Positions 35,562-46,918 of a DNA stretch of 64,000 nt are shown here, piece by piece. Position 1 is the first letter of the stretch, and each line of letters begins with the position of its first letter. Source of the stretch: Melampsora larici-populina 98AG31. Lineage: Eukaryota; Basidiomycota; Pucciniomycetes; Pucciniales; Melampsoraceae. The stretch lies in assembly GCF_000204055.1 (NCBI RefSeq), contig NW_006768780.1, positions 1,366,622 through 1,430,621 of the forward strand. The letters are read 5' to 3'. The translations under genes were made by a program, and so were the position numbers. The notes below the pieces were generated by a model that was not told the origin of the DNA, searched no databases, and worked only from the letters and a program-made list of their open reading frames with translations.

Positions 35562-37130
35562 ATGTTTTCTGATGGACAAAGGACCTCTGATCCTGATATC
35601 CAGGACGGCTCGACTGTGAAGGCCAACACATTCACTCACAACAACACAATGTATGCATTAGTTGTGTCAGACCTGACGGGTCAAAAGACGATGTCAACGC
35701 CAAAAACACATCCTACACCCCCAACAACCATTGATAGGGTAATTCTCCCCTCTCAGTCACTCATTGGGTCTGCTTCAAGCACTCCAGCTACGCTGGAAAG
35801 CTCCAGGAAGCAACACCAACAATGGGCGCCCTCTCCAAGCCCCCTTGACAAAGCTGAGGACATCACTGGAGCCCCCCAATCAATCAGGATCAGGTGATTG
35901 TTCCCAGGCAGCTCGGTTACCACAGCCAAAAATTTAGGAGTCCTGGTCCAGAGGCTGCTTGACATATCCCACGCAGCCCCGATTCCCAAATCCAAACAGG
36001 CAAAATTGGTCAATGTAGATGTTGACTCAGCGGCCAATATGTTAGTGATTGCTGGTGTAATTCAAGAGCAATTCTGCTATCAACCCAGATCAAAACCAAT
36101 GCGCTCGACCACAACAATCACAACCACCGGGCCAGGCAAACGGGTCATATTACCTGGCAGCCTCAAAACATGCAGCAAAAGGCACTCAGGCTCCCAACCA
36201 GAGTCAACAGGGCCCACTTTCTCAACCAAAACACAACAGGGCCCACTTGCTCAACCAAAACACAACACTTGCCCCAGAACGGAAGCAACACTCACCCTTG
36301 CCCAACAGGACCCAAAAAATATCTCGGGTGCCGGCAAGACAATCCCTGAACTCATTAAGAGTCTAAACGCTGTTCTAAAGAAGAACAACATGAGGGTGTT
36401 TCTGGAAACTACATCCACAATCAGGGTACGTAACATCAACTGACATCCGACCAATGACATGGTGATTTACCTGGAAACCCCAAAACAGGCCCAAGAGCTA
36501 CAAGGACAGGTGCACTGTTGGCTCCCAAAGGTTTCACCAAGCTCGCCCTGAAACAGGAGATACACTCTGTGATTTTTCACGGCATCTCAACCACTTTCAA
36601 TCCAACACACCCAGAGGACAGTGTCCTCTTGAAAATGTGCAACAGCGACTTACTCAATAACACCCTCTTTGTGAGGTGGTGAAAGCAAGATACGGCTGAT
36701 GATTCAGCAAAACAACACTCATCCCTGCTGATTGGATTCAAGACTCTCAGTGAAGCCACCCACCCTTGCAGCACACACAAAGGTGTGGAAAGGGAGAGGT
36801 CGGTACCAAACAGAGATCAGTGCCCCTCCCCCTACGCAGTGTTTTACCTGCCCAGGCATTGGACACACAGCGGATGCTTGTAAACTAGCTCCCATGTGCC
36901 CCTATTGTTCAGGGGATCACTATACACACAACTGTCCTACTAAAGGAACCACTGCAAAGAAATGCATTGCATGTGCAAGGGGTAAACTGAAAGCAGACCC
37001 CAGTGCCAATTTGGCAGGTTTGTTCAAAGAAAATCACGCTGACTTCATACACCACCCATTTGCCCCCACATGCCCAGTGAGAATTGTGAGCCATTTTCTT
37101 ATGAATCACATGTACCACAAGTGCCACATA
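35562..37130 (+). pseudogene. LINE ORF1 (gag-like) remains
   Basis: Begins at ATG 35562 with a Ser/Thr/Pro-rich segment, broken at 35897 and again near 36441. The middle contains TIPELIKSLNAVLKKNNM and VIYLETPKQAQEL, typical of LINE ORF1. The end has CFTCPGIGHTADAC and CPYCSGDHYTHNC, two zinc knuckles. It is cut by the MITE at 37131. Confidence 0.78.
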
Positions 37131-37983
37131 CAGTCATCCCTCGATGTAAGCATAGAGTTCAGTGCAGGGAACTCCATGCTAACAAGGTGAGATGCATACT
37201 TGTGAAGTAGGCATAATTCATGATGTAAGCATAAAACAAATGATTTTATGCTTACATGCTAGGTTTTTGGTCAGAATGGCAGAATTTTGTATTTCACAGC
37301 ATTGGATTGGTGTGTGAAGGTCATACAAAGGTATAGGGCATGTACAGTATGTAGAATAGAAACATGAAATGGTGCTCTTCAAGTGAGGAGGAACAGCTCA
37401 AAACCAGGAGCGAGCGATGTAGAGAGTGTGTAGAAAAAAAAGAAAAAAAGGGATGAGATCTTCAAATGAGGAGGAACAGCTCAAAAGTTAAAACGAGGAC
37501 CAAGCAACGTAGAGAGTGTGTAGAAGAAAAAAGAAAAAAAAAGAATGAGAACAATGTTGATGAAGAAGGATGTAGTTGAGATGAGTGAAAAAAATGCCTT
37601 TAAAGATTTAAATGGAACAAAAAGAAGTAAAATGTATCACATATACATATGTAAAAGAAAAGAACACAACAATTGTTTTGTATTTCTCATGCTACTTGAA
37701 TAGTTTACACAATTAGACACCTTATGTAGTGTGATTGTACGTACTTATTACAATGATGTAAGCATATGCACCCTTAATATGGTGCCCTATGCTTACATGC
37801 ACACTTTTTTACTTGCTTTGTAAGCATAAAACATGTTTTTAGCAGATCCCCATATGCAATAGTCATTATGCATCAAGGATTTTTTTTGCAGGCGCTCTGT
37901 GTTCCCAAAAAAATGGCGCAAACTTTCCGATCCTTATAGTGTGATATGCATATATACTAGTTGCATATGCCAAGGGATGACTG
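37131..37983. mobile_element. Tc1/mariner-like MITE with TA duplication
   Basis: 853 bp. Ends are inverted: CAGTCATCCCTCG on the left, and CCAAGGGATGACTG on the right whose complement is CAGTCATCCCTTGG. TA flanks both sides (37129-37130 and 37984-37985). Internal AT-rich sequence with repeated GTAAGCATA/TATGCTTAC words and no transposase. It sits inside the LINE. Confidence 0.82.
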
Positions 37984-38203
37984 TACATACATATCACAGA
38001 TGACTAATTGTACTTTAGATGAGCAGCAGAAGATCCTGTTGTATACTGCATCCAACAATGCATCATCTTAGATCAGATACCCCTGAGAACCCCTCAACCC
38101 TTGTCAAGACCCTGTCCCCAGTCTTAACACAATTCCCACTGCATAGACCTAGCTGCTCACCATATATCCAGGTGGTTGCCAAAGCAAGTTCATCTCATAC
38201 TCA

Positions 38204-39055
38204 ATGTTAGAGCAAAATATGAGGGAAAAACTCAAAATTGACAACTCAGCCGGTGTTCTACAGCTGAACTGCAAGCCCTCTAAATATGTTACTCACTCAC
38301 TTTTTGATTCAGATTTAACCTCACTTTTTTCTATCATCTCAATCCAAGAGCCATATGTTAACCCCGTCAACAACCTACCACTCAATATGTCAAATTGGAC
38401 TCTTGTCTGTCCGACTATGCAATCCCTTGGGGAGTAGGACAGACCTTGGGCCTGCATGTATATCAGACAAGATTTTAACCCCATCATCAACCCCATACTC
38501 TTGCTGTCCAGGAATCTGACGGCAAGCACAATCACCATACAAGGCTACATGGCACTAGTGGCCAGTGTATACAATCCCCAGAAAACCTTGGATGGGTTTG
38601 AAGCCTTTGTCAAAATGATTCAGAAAGCTCCACTAACTACACAACTGCTCCTGACAATCTGCACCACTGACACTAATCTTCACTCACCCCTTGGGAACCC
38701 AAGCCACAGCAAACAGAACAACAAGGACACCAAAAAACTGATCAAGATGCTTACAGAATGGGGTCTTAGCCTGCGCTCCCCAAGAGGCATTCCCACATTT
38801 GGAGTGCAATCAGTAAACTCCATAGGCATTTCTATCAACCAGGTATGGGTTGACAAGGAGTTTGATGACACCAAGATTACCTGTCCTATTGACAAAAATG
38901 ACATTGTCAACCCTAACCCTAACCCTAACCCAGGAGACAAAACCCTATCCCAATCACAATCACATGTGAGAAAGAACTGGAAGAAGGTGAACAGTGCTTA
39001 CCTGAAAAGAGATCTCACTGCCTCTCTCCCAGAACTCCAACCTCTAGTCACATGA
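38204..39055 (+). pseudogene. LINE endonuclease domain remains
   Basis: Starts with AGVLQLNCKPSKYVTHSLFD and IISIQEPYVNP, the N-terminal strands of the APE-type endonuclease of fungal LINEs. A stop at about 38437 interrupts the frame, and the next frame continues with YIRQDFNPIINPILLLSRNLTA. The later part (TICTTDTNLHSPLG) keeps the DxNxH-like active-site region. Inactive. Confidence 0.75.
38909..38931 (+). repeat. Interstitial telomere-like repeat
   Basis: Nearly four copies of the CCCTAA hexamer (complement TTAGGG), inside the LINE frame where it reads NPNPNPNPG. Confidence 0.9.
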
Positions 39056-39455
39056 GACAAAATTAAAACTTTTGACAAAACCTTGCGCACATCAATCACC
39101 AATGCTCTAAACAAAACTCACCAAAGAAAGCACAATACAGCAAGCATGAGGCTTGGTGGAGACCTGAGACCTTAGATCCGCTTCAAAAGGAAGCATCTAG
39201 TCTCTGTCATCTGTCGAAAAAGCATTGTACTGACAATTCTCACCAAGCCTATAAAACAGCTTGGAACGCTTTCAACCGCGCCATTGATAAAGCCAAGGGA
39301 AAATATTGGTGGCAGTTCCTCTCAGGGGTTGACTACACCTACTTATTCCAAGCAAAATGTATCACATTGCGCTGCAAAGCATCCTTATTGGTAAGCACCA
39401 TCATCACTAATGATGGAGTAACCTGCTCCACCAACAAGCACAAGGCAGAGGCATT

Positions 39456-40078
39456 CACTGTAAACATCATTCAACTTCCCCAATTTGGCAGAGGAAAATG
39501 ATTAATAGTACAGTTTTTCATAAAAGAATCTAATACTGCACACCTGGGCCATTTCACCCACACTACATATGTGCAGCAAGCTAAGTCAATAGTTGTCTAT
39601 CATGTACATACAGGTCTGCTCAGTTTTTTGCCCATCAGAATAAATAAATCACATGTTATACCACATGTAACTTTTTCGACTTTGAAATTTTTTTCCCAAA
39701 AATTCACTACATATAATTCTGTAGCTGCTCAGGCAATATTGTTGAAGCTATGTCTTAGTAACAGAAAGTGTGTTACATGCAGTTGAGTTGATGAGATCAC
39801 ACCAAAACATTGAGTCAGTGTATGTAGTCAATCTTTTGGAAGCTTTTTTCAATCTGAAAGAAGTTACAGCATGTATTACATATGAATAACTTGTCCTGAT
39901 GAGCAGATAACTGAGCAGAACTGTATGTACATGATAACCACATATTCACTGAGCCTGCTACACATATGTAGTGTGGGTGTTATGGCTCAGGTGTGGAGTG
40001 ATAGACCATTTTATGACAAATCATACTCCCAATCATTTTTCCCTGCCCACTTGGGGAACCCGAATAATGTCTGCAGTG
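39456..40078. mobile_element. CACTA-type MITE with 3-bp ATT duplication
   Basis: 623 bp. Ends read CACTG and CAGTG, with imperfect inverted repeats of about 120 bp (for example TTCCCCAA...GGCAGAGG against the complement of CCCTGCCCACTTGGGGAA, and CCCACACTACATATGTG on both arms). It is flanked by ATT at 39453-39455 and 40079-40081. No coding capacity. It splits the LINE just before the reverse transcriptase. Confidence 0.82.
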
Positions 40079-40079
40079 A

Positions 40080-40900
40080 TTGTTTGCTGCGACTTGCATG
40101 GCAACCAAGCCATGTTGGCTGGACAACACAAATGACCTAGACCTCCCACTTACTGACACAAACCGGCCATCCAAAACAACAACACCTCCATTTCTATCCA
40201 TCATCACCCACGAGAATATTGCTACAATAATCAATGACAGCCCACCTAAGAAGGCTCCTGGAAATGACGGAATCCAAAATTGGGTTTGGAAGCTTATCTG
40301 GGACAAGTTGAAGTCACACATCAAATTTCTCTTTCAATGCATACCAATTATTGGCTTGGTTTCCCAGGCCTGGAAGAAAGCAGTCACAGTTATGATCCCA
40401 ACACCAGGGAAACCAGACTATACTCAAGCATTGGCCTACCTCCCAATTGCGCTTCTGGTAACTGTCAGCAAGATTTACAAGAAGCTCCTCACCGTTCATC
40501 TATCTGGATACGCCAAGAAACTCAAGATGCTCCATGACAATCATTATGGAGGACAACCCAACAGGTCTAGACAGGAGGCCCTTGTCCACCTAGTCTCATG
40601 GACCAGGAAGGAGTGGTCTAAAGGGAGGGTTGTGGACTCTCTGTTTGCAGATGTCAAGTCAGCTTTCCCTTCCGTACACCAAGGAAACACCTTCATGGTC
40701 TCTCACAGCTCCTAAAGCATGAGGTTGCAACCATCACACAACTAAGAACAGGCCATGTACCTTTGAACTCATATTTGAACCAATTTGTACAAATCACTGA
40801 GCCATTATGTGAATGCCAGGAAGGCATAGAGACTGTTGACCATTCTTGGTTTGTATGCCAGACACATGAACTAAAAAGTTTTGACGTCCTTGTTTTTGAG
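40080..40900 (+). pseudogene. LINE reverse transcriptase N-terminal part joined to tail knuckle
   Basis: SPPKKAPGNDGIQNWVWKL, AVTVMIPTPGKPDYTQALAYLPIALL and LFADVKSAFPSVHQ are RT finger/palm strands including the first catalytic aspartate. The YxDD block and RNase H are missing. After the deletion (about 40675-40720) comes TITQLRTGHVPLNSYL and a C-x-C...H...C knuckle (PLCECQEGIETVDHSWFVC) in another frame. Confidence 0.82.
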
Positions 40901-40959
40901 ACTCCAGTAACAAACTAGAGAAGGCTGTCAGAAGTGAAACCTATAGTAAAAAGCGAAAT

Positions 40960-41694
40960 CCTGAGGGCACAGGTTTCTGTCAGACTAAAGCTTCACTGCT
41001 AGTCTTTGACGAGAAACAAGAACAGACCTGCGAGCTCGAATAACGACGAGAACACGCGTAAGGATGATGAGTAAGATTGAAAAACACAAATATGATTATT
41101 GATTCTTTTTGACAAACCTGAGGGCACAGGTTTCTGTCAGACTAAAGCTTCACTGCTAGTCTTTGACGAGAAACAAGAACAGACCTAAACAAAACAATCA
41201 TCAAAGAGAGATAGAGAGAAATAACATAAACAATCAGAAAGATAATCCAGAGTTTTAATCAAAAGTAAAAGATTTCTACCTGCAAGCTCGAATAACAACG
41301 AGAACACGCGTAAGGATGATGAGTAAGATTGAAAAACACAAATATGATTATCTTGTGTGAAAAGTTAGAAATAGATTGAAAGATTAGTTATAACAATTTG
41401 ACCGAGCACAAGTAAAATAAAAAGAAGATGAAAATTGACTCACTGATTCTTTTCGATGAGGAAAAGAATCAGAGCGAGAGGGAGAAACGAGACACAACAA
41501 GACATATAGCAATTCTAACAAATCCATTACCCCTTGATTGATGTCTAACCGATCTGCACCCCTTTGTACAACCAACAACTTGCTTTGAATTACACACTAG
41601 CCTAACCGAACATTGAACGCTTCAACTGACCAACTTCAATTTCCTTATTCGTAAAGATCTTTGACCACTACAATAAGATAGTATCTTAACATGA
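40960..41694. repeat. Modular repeat cluster 1
   Basis: A block of about 70 bp starting CCTGAGGGCACAGG occurs at 40960 and 41117. A second block, starting around GAGCTCGAATAACGACGAG, occurs at about 41033 and 41284. The cluster ends in GTATCTTAACA, like cluster 2. Possibly remnants of LTR or MITE ends; class unknown. Confidence 0.7.
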
Positions 41695-42090
41695 ACAACA
41701 CCGCAGCAAACTTGAACATGAACTCCAAGAATTCATACTCAAGATGGGTAAACTTATCCTGTCCAACCCCAATTGCTTCAAATTGATTGCTCATTATTGC
41801 AACTCCACACAGAGATTTGCAAATTGATGGACCTGGTCAAAAGCCACACACCAACCCCTTCCACCAAACAGACTCCAACTGTAAAGGACTTGAATTGTCC
41901 TCACTAAGACGGTGTTCTTCATTCAAATCTACGGGCTGAGGGAACTGAGAATCTCAAATAGAGATCTCGGACTGATTTATAGAATCAAAGTGCAGGTTTT
42001 ATCTCTAACTACAAAAGGACAATAATCTAGATCAGTCTAGATTCCCCAAGGAATACAGTATATATGATAAAAGGAAATAGAATATATAAA
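41695..42090. other. Unannotated repeat-rich spacer
   Basis: No gene. Its right part (about 42025-42055) carries CTAGATCAGTCTAGATTCC, which recurs at about 42480-42505 beyond the MITE. Confidence 0.5.
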
Positions 42091-42438
42091 CACAGTGTCA
42101 TTTTACTAGTCACTGGCAGGCCAGTGAGTTCCATTCACCTCAATCCAATCTCAATTCAATGTCAGTCCAATATCAGTTTGAACTCCAATTATGTTTGAGT
42201 GGGGACTATGCATGGGCTGCATAATCTCTCAAACCTTCCAGATATTCTGACACCTTTATGTGTGGACATGCAACCAAACTTTATTCCAGTTCATTCTGGA
42301 AGGTTGTTTGTCTGCTACTCTAGGCCAAACATTGAGATTGGATTGATATTGAACTGACATGGATTTGGGATTGGATTGAGATTGGATTGAGGTGGATGTA
42401 CTCACTGGCCTGCCAGTGAGTAGTAAAATGACACTGTG
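42091..42438. mobile_element. Foldback MITE
   Basis: 348 bp with near-perfect long inverted ends: CACAGTGTCATTTTACTA followed by CACTGGCAGGCCAGTGAGT, and the complement at the right. Arms continue imperfectly (ATTCACCTCAATCCAATCTC and its complement). I could not find a convincing target duplication. No coding capacity. Confidence 0.85.
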
Positions 42439-42914
42439 AGATAAACCAATTGTGCTCACCTAACTCCAAAAGTACAATATTCTAGATCAGTCTAGATTCC
42501 CTAAGGAGTTAGTAATGTGCGCTGAGAATGAAATGAAAAGGTCATGCAATTTTGTATAAGGCTATGTGGTAGTAATATATTTGTAATGGAGTTGTCTACG
42601 ACATTACACCAACCTCCAGATCTGCCTTAGCGGTTTTTTTGCTTTCTCCCTACTTCACCGCCCTATTCCCCATTTAAACCAATATCACACATGTAACCTA
42701 GATGAAACAGCCAACAGCAAACCTTTCCTCTGACACAGCCAGAGGGATTTTACTAGTGCTGGACATATAAGAGTGTTTGATAGCCTGAGGGCTACAAAAA
42801 TACTTAAAACAATGAAAAAAAGGCAAATATATAAAGATTCAACTAAATCAACTCCTTGAGTCAGTTAGACCCACTTGAGTTCTGTGTTGCTGAAGCTTCT
42901 AGGAAATAACAAAA
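42439..42914. other. Spacer, no gene seen
   Basis: Contains the second CTAGATCAGTCTAGATTCC copy and otherwise nothing recognisable. Confidence 0.5.
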
Positions 42915-43675
42915 CCTGAGGGCACAGGTGAACACGTAAGACTAAAAGCTTCAGAGCTTTTCTACAACAAAGGACATCAAACTGACCTGAGGGCACAGGT
43001 GAACGCATAAAACTAAAAGCTTCAGAGCTTGTCTATGACAAAGGACACCAAACTGACCTGCAAGCTTGAAAGAATTGAAGAGCGCGCGTGTAGGTATGTG
43101 TAGTGATGAACAGACAGTAAAATGATATTGATTCTTTTTGATAACACACCTGAGGGCACAGGTGAACACGTAAGACTAAAAGCTTCAGAGCTTGTCTACG
43201 ACGAAGGACACTAAACTGGCCTAATAGTGGTTCAGGTCCAAACAAGCGAGTGAAACATAAAAGAAGATTAGAACCAAGACTTGATAAAGATGAGTGATGA
43301 AAAACAAACTAACCGCAAGCTCAAAAGAAATGAAGAGCGCGCGTAAAGGTATGTTTAGTGATGAACAGACAGTAAAATGATATCTGAACACGTAAAGACA
43401 CAGATCATACATAATCAAAAGCATTAGTGAAATGATAACTTTCCCAGTTGATAAGGAGATCACTTACCGATTCTTTTCAATTAGGAAAAGAAATCCAAAA
43501 GTGAGAGAAAGGTTCAAGTATATAAGACTCAAAAACCAGAAACAAAAATACCCCTTGATTCCATACACCCAAGTAAACCTTGATTCACAACCACACTGCA
43601 CAATACACACATCATCCAGCTTGCCACATCAAGTAACGGTCTTTGACTACTACCAATATAACTCTAATATCTTAA
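42915..43675. repeat. Modular repeat cluster 2
   Basis: The CCTGAGGGCACAGG block occurs at about 42915, 42986 and 43149. An AGCGCGCGTGTAGG/AGCGCGCGTAAAGG block occurs at about 43081 and 43336. It ends CTAATATCTTAACA exactly where duplication copy B begins. Related to cluster 1 by both modules and its last bases. Confidence 0.7.
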
Positions 43676-44395
43676 CAAATCTCGCGAAACAATTCGAAAC
43701 AAATGTATCATTGTTCCAAGGTTGATAATTCAAAAAACGCTTGGACAAGATTTCTTAGCGTATGGGGACAAATTCTACATTCGACAAAGCAACATGGAAA
43801 TGTTTCCATAATTTTTTAGAAAGGAAAACGCCCGAGAACCCAACGCAAATCTTAGTGAGAATTTTTACCAGACTCAAATGAATAGACCTGGCTATTCAAC
43901 TTCAAACAGACCTTTCTAAACTTCCAACAATATTCTAACAGAGCAAATAATGAGATGAAATATAATCAAGTCCATGTAGATAAAGAGTTTTTTTGATAAT
44001 TTGATAATTGATGATGATATAGAAAACAAATCTTGGGTTGACACCAAAACTAAAATGTCTTAACTGAATAGTCGAACTTTATCTATCAAAGACTAAGGAA
44101 TGACTATGCTGAATGATGATTGGCCTCCTACTTCTTAGAATTGCTCCAATTCGTGGTGTTCTAAGCAAAGCGAGTTCCATAATCTGAAGCTTGGAGTAGA
44201 ATTTAAGTGTTTTAAAATATGAAGAATGAGGCTAGATCATGATATGAAATTTAAATCCAACATTGAGTCCGTTCAAAACAAATCGTATCAGGTTTGATAA
44301 GTAATTTTATGTAAATGAAGTGAATCTTCTGAGACCGGCTAGCAAGATTCTACTTTATATAGTAGCAAGTACATGTTATCAACTGTTCTTTGAAG

Positions 44396-45126
44396 TTATG
44401 CATCTTCCACCCAAACTTGGTTTCTCTTTGAACAAATTTCCTCGACAGAAGTACTACAGATCGGGCACCTAAATGAAGTCCTCAACCAAACCTAAAACAA
44501 TCAAAGACAGATCGAAAGCAGACGAGAAGCAGTTTGAGTCAGTTCACTAAGCCAAAGATGAAAAAAAAATCAAAGCAATGGAACTTTTGACGTACCTCTA
44601 CACAAGTAGTATGAAACTCATGATTGTCAGAATCATAACAAGGAAATTGAGAAACCGATTGACCAGATTTGAATTCTTCATGACAAATCAAGCAAAGATC
44701 AAGTGAATGATGATTTCTATTTGAGAATCTAAAAACTTTGTGATTCAAGTAGTCCATGGCTGTTTCAATTACCGATTCGTCATTTTGTTGCATAGATTGT
44801 TGTGAGTCTTGTAATTGTGTTAAAGCATCACTACCTGATGGGCCAGGTGTCATATCACGAACTCTGACTGTGTTCTGAAGTAATTTGGAAGCGAAATCAA
44901 TAGCAGTCATTTGATGATCATCGGAAAAGATTTGATGTTCTTCTGGATATTGATAGATGACTGATTGAATATCTTGAAATAATCTAAATACTAATTCACG
45001 TCTTTCATTGATAAAAGCTGTTTCTGCTCGTTCATAAGACCCTAGTTTGTTTCCGAATCTGATTAATAACTCCCATAATATACTTGGTTCAACTTCGGGT
45101 GTTTCGGATCTTGTTCTTTTAGACAT
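44396..45126 (-). CDS. RING-H2 zinc finger protein, copy B
   Basis: Two exons, 45126-44596 and 44491-44396, giving 208 aa. The amino-acid sequence matches copy A over its whole length, including the RING-H2 ligands split by the intron. It lacks the 21-bp duplication that adds an upstream ATG in copy A. It is probably the ancestral start. As in copy A, an 18-bp minisatellite precedes it. Confidence 0.85.
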
Positions 45127-45240
45127 GGTGAATGAATTTTAAAAGGTAAGACTATTTAAATTTTGATCTTGGATGTGTAGTGTGATGAGGATTATGAAGT
45201 GTTGGTGGTTGTTTTAATGATGTGGTTGGTGGTGGGAGAG

Positions 45241-45348
45241 AAGTCGCGCTTTGGAAGTGAAGTCGCGCTTTGGAAGTGAAGTCGCGCTTTGGAAGTCAAG
45301 TCGCGCTTTGGAAGTGAAGTCGCGCTTTGGAAGTGGAGTCGCGCTTTT
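45241..45348. repeat. 18-bp minisatellite upstream of RING gene B
   Basis: Six units of AGTCGCGCTTTGGAAGTG type, as in copy A, with one unit differing. Confidence 0.9.
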
Positions 45349-45972
45349 GTACCAAAGATCAACCTGATCAGCACCATTTGTCAAATAGCTAACATATACA
45401 TATACATTACGACAATTGTTGAAAGATCACATTTATAATAGCACTACGACTAGCACTACCACGATCAAGTCAAATTCCGAAGCTGAGTACGACTTTTCAG
45501 ATCACATTTCCCCCAAAAAATTGACACAACATTTTTTCTGATCCAAATCAAAATTAATCTCAACATCTTACTCATCTTATCTAGTCCCATCAGAACACCT
45601 TTACAAATTTCAATCACTTCCTGAACACTCTTGACATGAAGAAGATTAGTCCTGAGCATTCTGAAACGCGAAAACAAAGCGTAGCTGTAAATCTTAACGA
45701 CTTGGCCATCTTCAAAAGCAAGATGAATTCAGTCTTGATTAACTTGAAAGCCAGCGTTTGGAGACTTTTAAGATGGATCGCTAATAATTTGTCATATTAT
45801 CAACTTTAGTAAACGTCGTCGCTTCTTTCGTGTTTGGTGTGAACTTCGGACCCCAATTCTTCCATCAGAAAAACTGCTTGTCAACTTTGTCACCCGCATC
45901 CCCTAGAAGTATTCAAAATCCAGCTCCTCTACCGGAGCACTTGTTCCAGACATCTACCAAGCAAGTTGATCA

Positions 45973-46918
45973 GATGGGACGGTTGTATTCATTCATGGTC
46001 TCGACTCTCCCGACTCATCTCACGGACACCAATGGCAAGGGACATTCTTATCGACCCTTCAACGACCACTCGACTCTCAACGCATTGGAAACTCATACTT
46101 CCTAAAGCTCCAATCATTCCATTTACTGTCTATTCAGATCAACCCAATGGAGGAGCGCGACCTGTATGGTTCAACATCAATGACTGGAGGGACTTGAACT
46201 ATCTTGAAGAGGAGGATGAATTGATGCGAAGCTGTATTCATGTCGAGCAAGTCAGAGAATCGAAGATGCAAATGAACAAGACTATCATCGCGGGCTTCAG
46301 TCAAGGTATGTAGACATTATCATTTCATCACACCCTCTTTCGGCTTTTTATCTGTACGTTGATGAATACTGATGTGGGTTCTTTTCGAAAAATCCTAAAT
46401 CGAATAGGTGCCGTGATGACCCTCCTTACTAGCTTGACATTGCCTGAGCGCCCCGCTGCAACATTGATGCTGCTATGTCCTTTCCTCGTCTTGAATACAG
46501 AGTTCAAATAGTTTCTGACTTTTTCTTTTAGAGTCGGGCTATCTGCCTTTACCCTTCAGGCTACCACTCCTGCTTTCAACTGTTCCCGGGTTCCATCGAC
46601 CAACTGCCTTCTACTGGATTCACGGGACTACACGAAGTTTTAACATACAACGCTGCAAACACCGGTTTGAACTTTTTACGAAGGATCTCTCAAGAAGCAT
46701 TTGAGCGAGCAAAATTCAAGACCATCGCTGGATTAGCACATGGCTTTTGGGAGAATGAACAGATAGCAGTAACCAATTGGATTGAAGGCATCGTAGATCA
46801 AGATACTACAGGAGAATTCGATGATTCATTAGATAATTTAGACCAGCCTGAAAACGAGTTAGATGATCCTCAACATCCAGTTCAACACTCGATATCTTTC
46901 AGTGTCTGCTTGGGATGA
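45973..46918 (+). pseudogene. Acyl-protein-thioesterase-like gene, copy B (frameshifted)
   Basis: Same gene as at 33376-34449. The nucleophile elbow is intact (IIAGFSQG) and GLAHGF is present, but the frame breaks at least twice. A deletion lies before LILPKAPIIPFTVY, shifting it out of frame with VVFIHGLDSPDSSHG. A 2-bp loss in the HGTTD motif (GGACTACACGAAG against GGAACTACAGACGAAG) removes the catalytic-Asp codon from frame. The remainder (LTYNAANTGLNFLRRISQ ... VTNWIEGIVDQ) is readable only in the other frame. Confidence 0.78.

Larger units (their letters stand above)
35520..40920 (+). mobile_element. Degenerate Tad1-like LINE hosting two MITEs
   Basis: Pieces of a non-LTR retrotransposon in correct order: ORF1 with CCHC knuckles, an apurinic-type endonuclease start, N-terminal reverse transcriptase, then directly the C-terminal tail knuckle. 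The region between the RT fingers and the tail (RT palm, thumb and RNase H) is deleted near 40675-40720. Two DNA elements are inserted (37131-37983, 39456-40078). Multiple frameshifts and stops make it inactive. Confidence 0.82.

Noticed and set aside
38909..38931. Chromosome end
   Set aside because: Only about four telomere units inside a LINE, with genes on both sides.
40960..43675. A complete LTR retrotransposon flanked by the two modular clusters
   Set aside because: The clusters differ internally, no gag/pol lies between them, and no matching target duplication was found.
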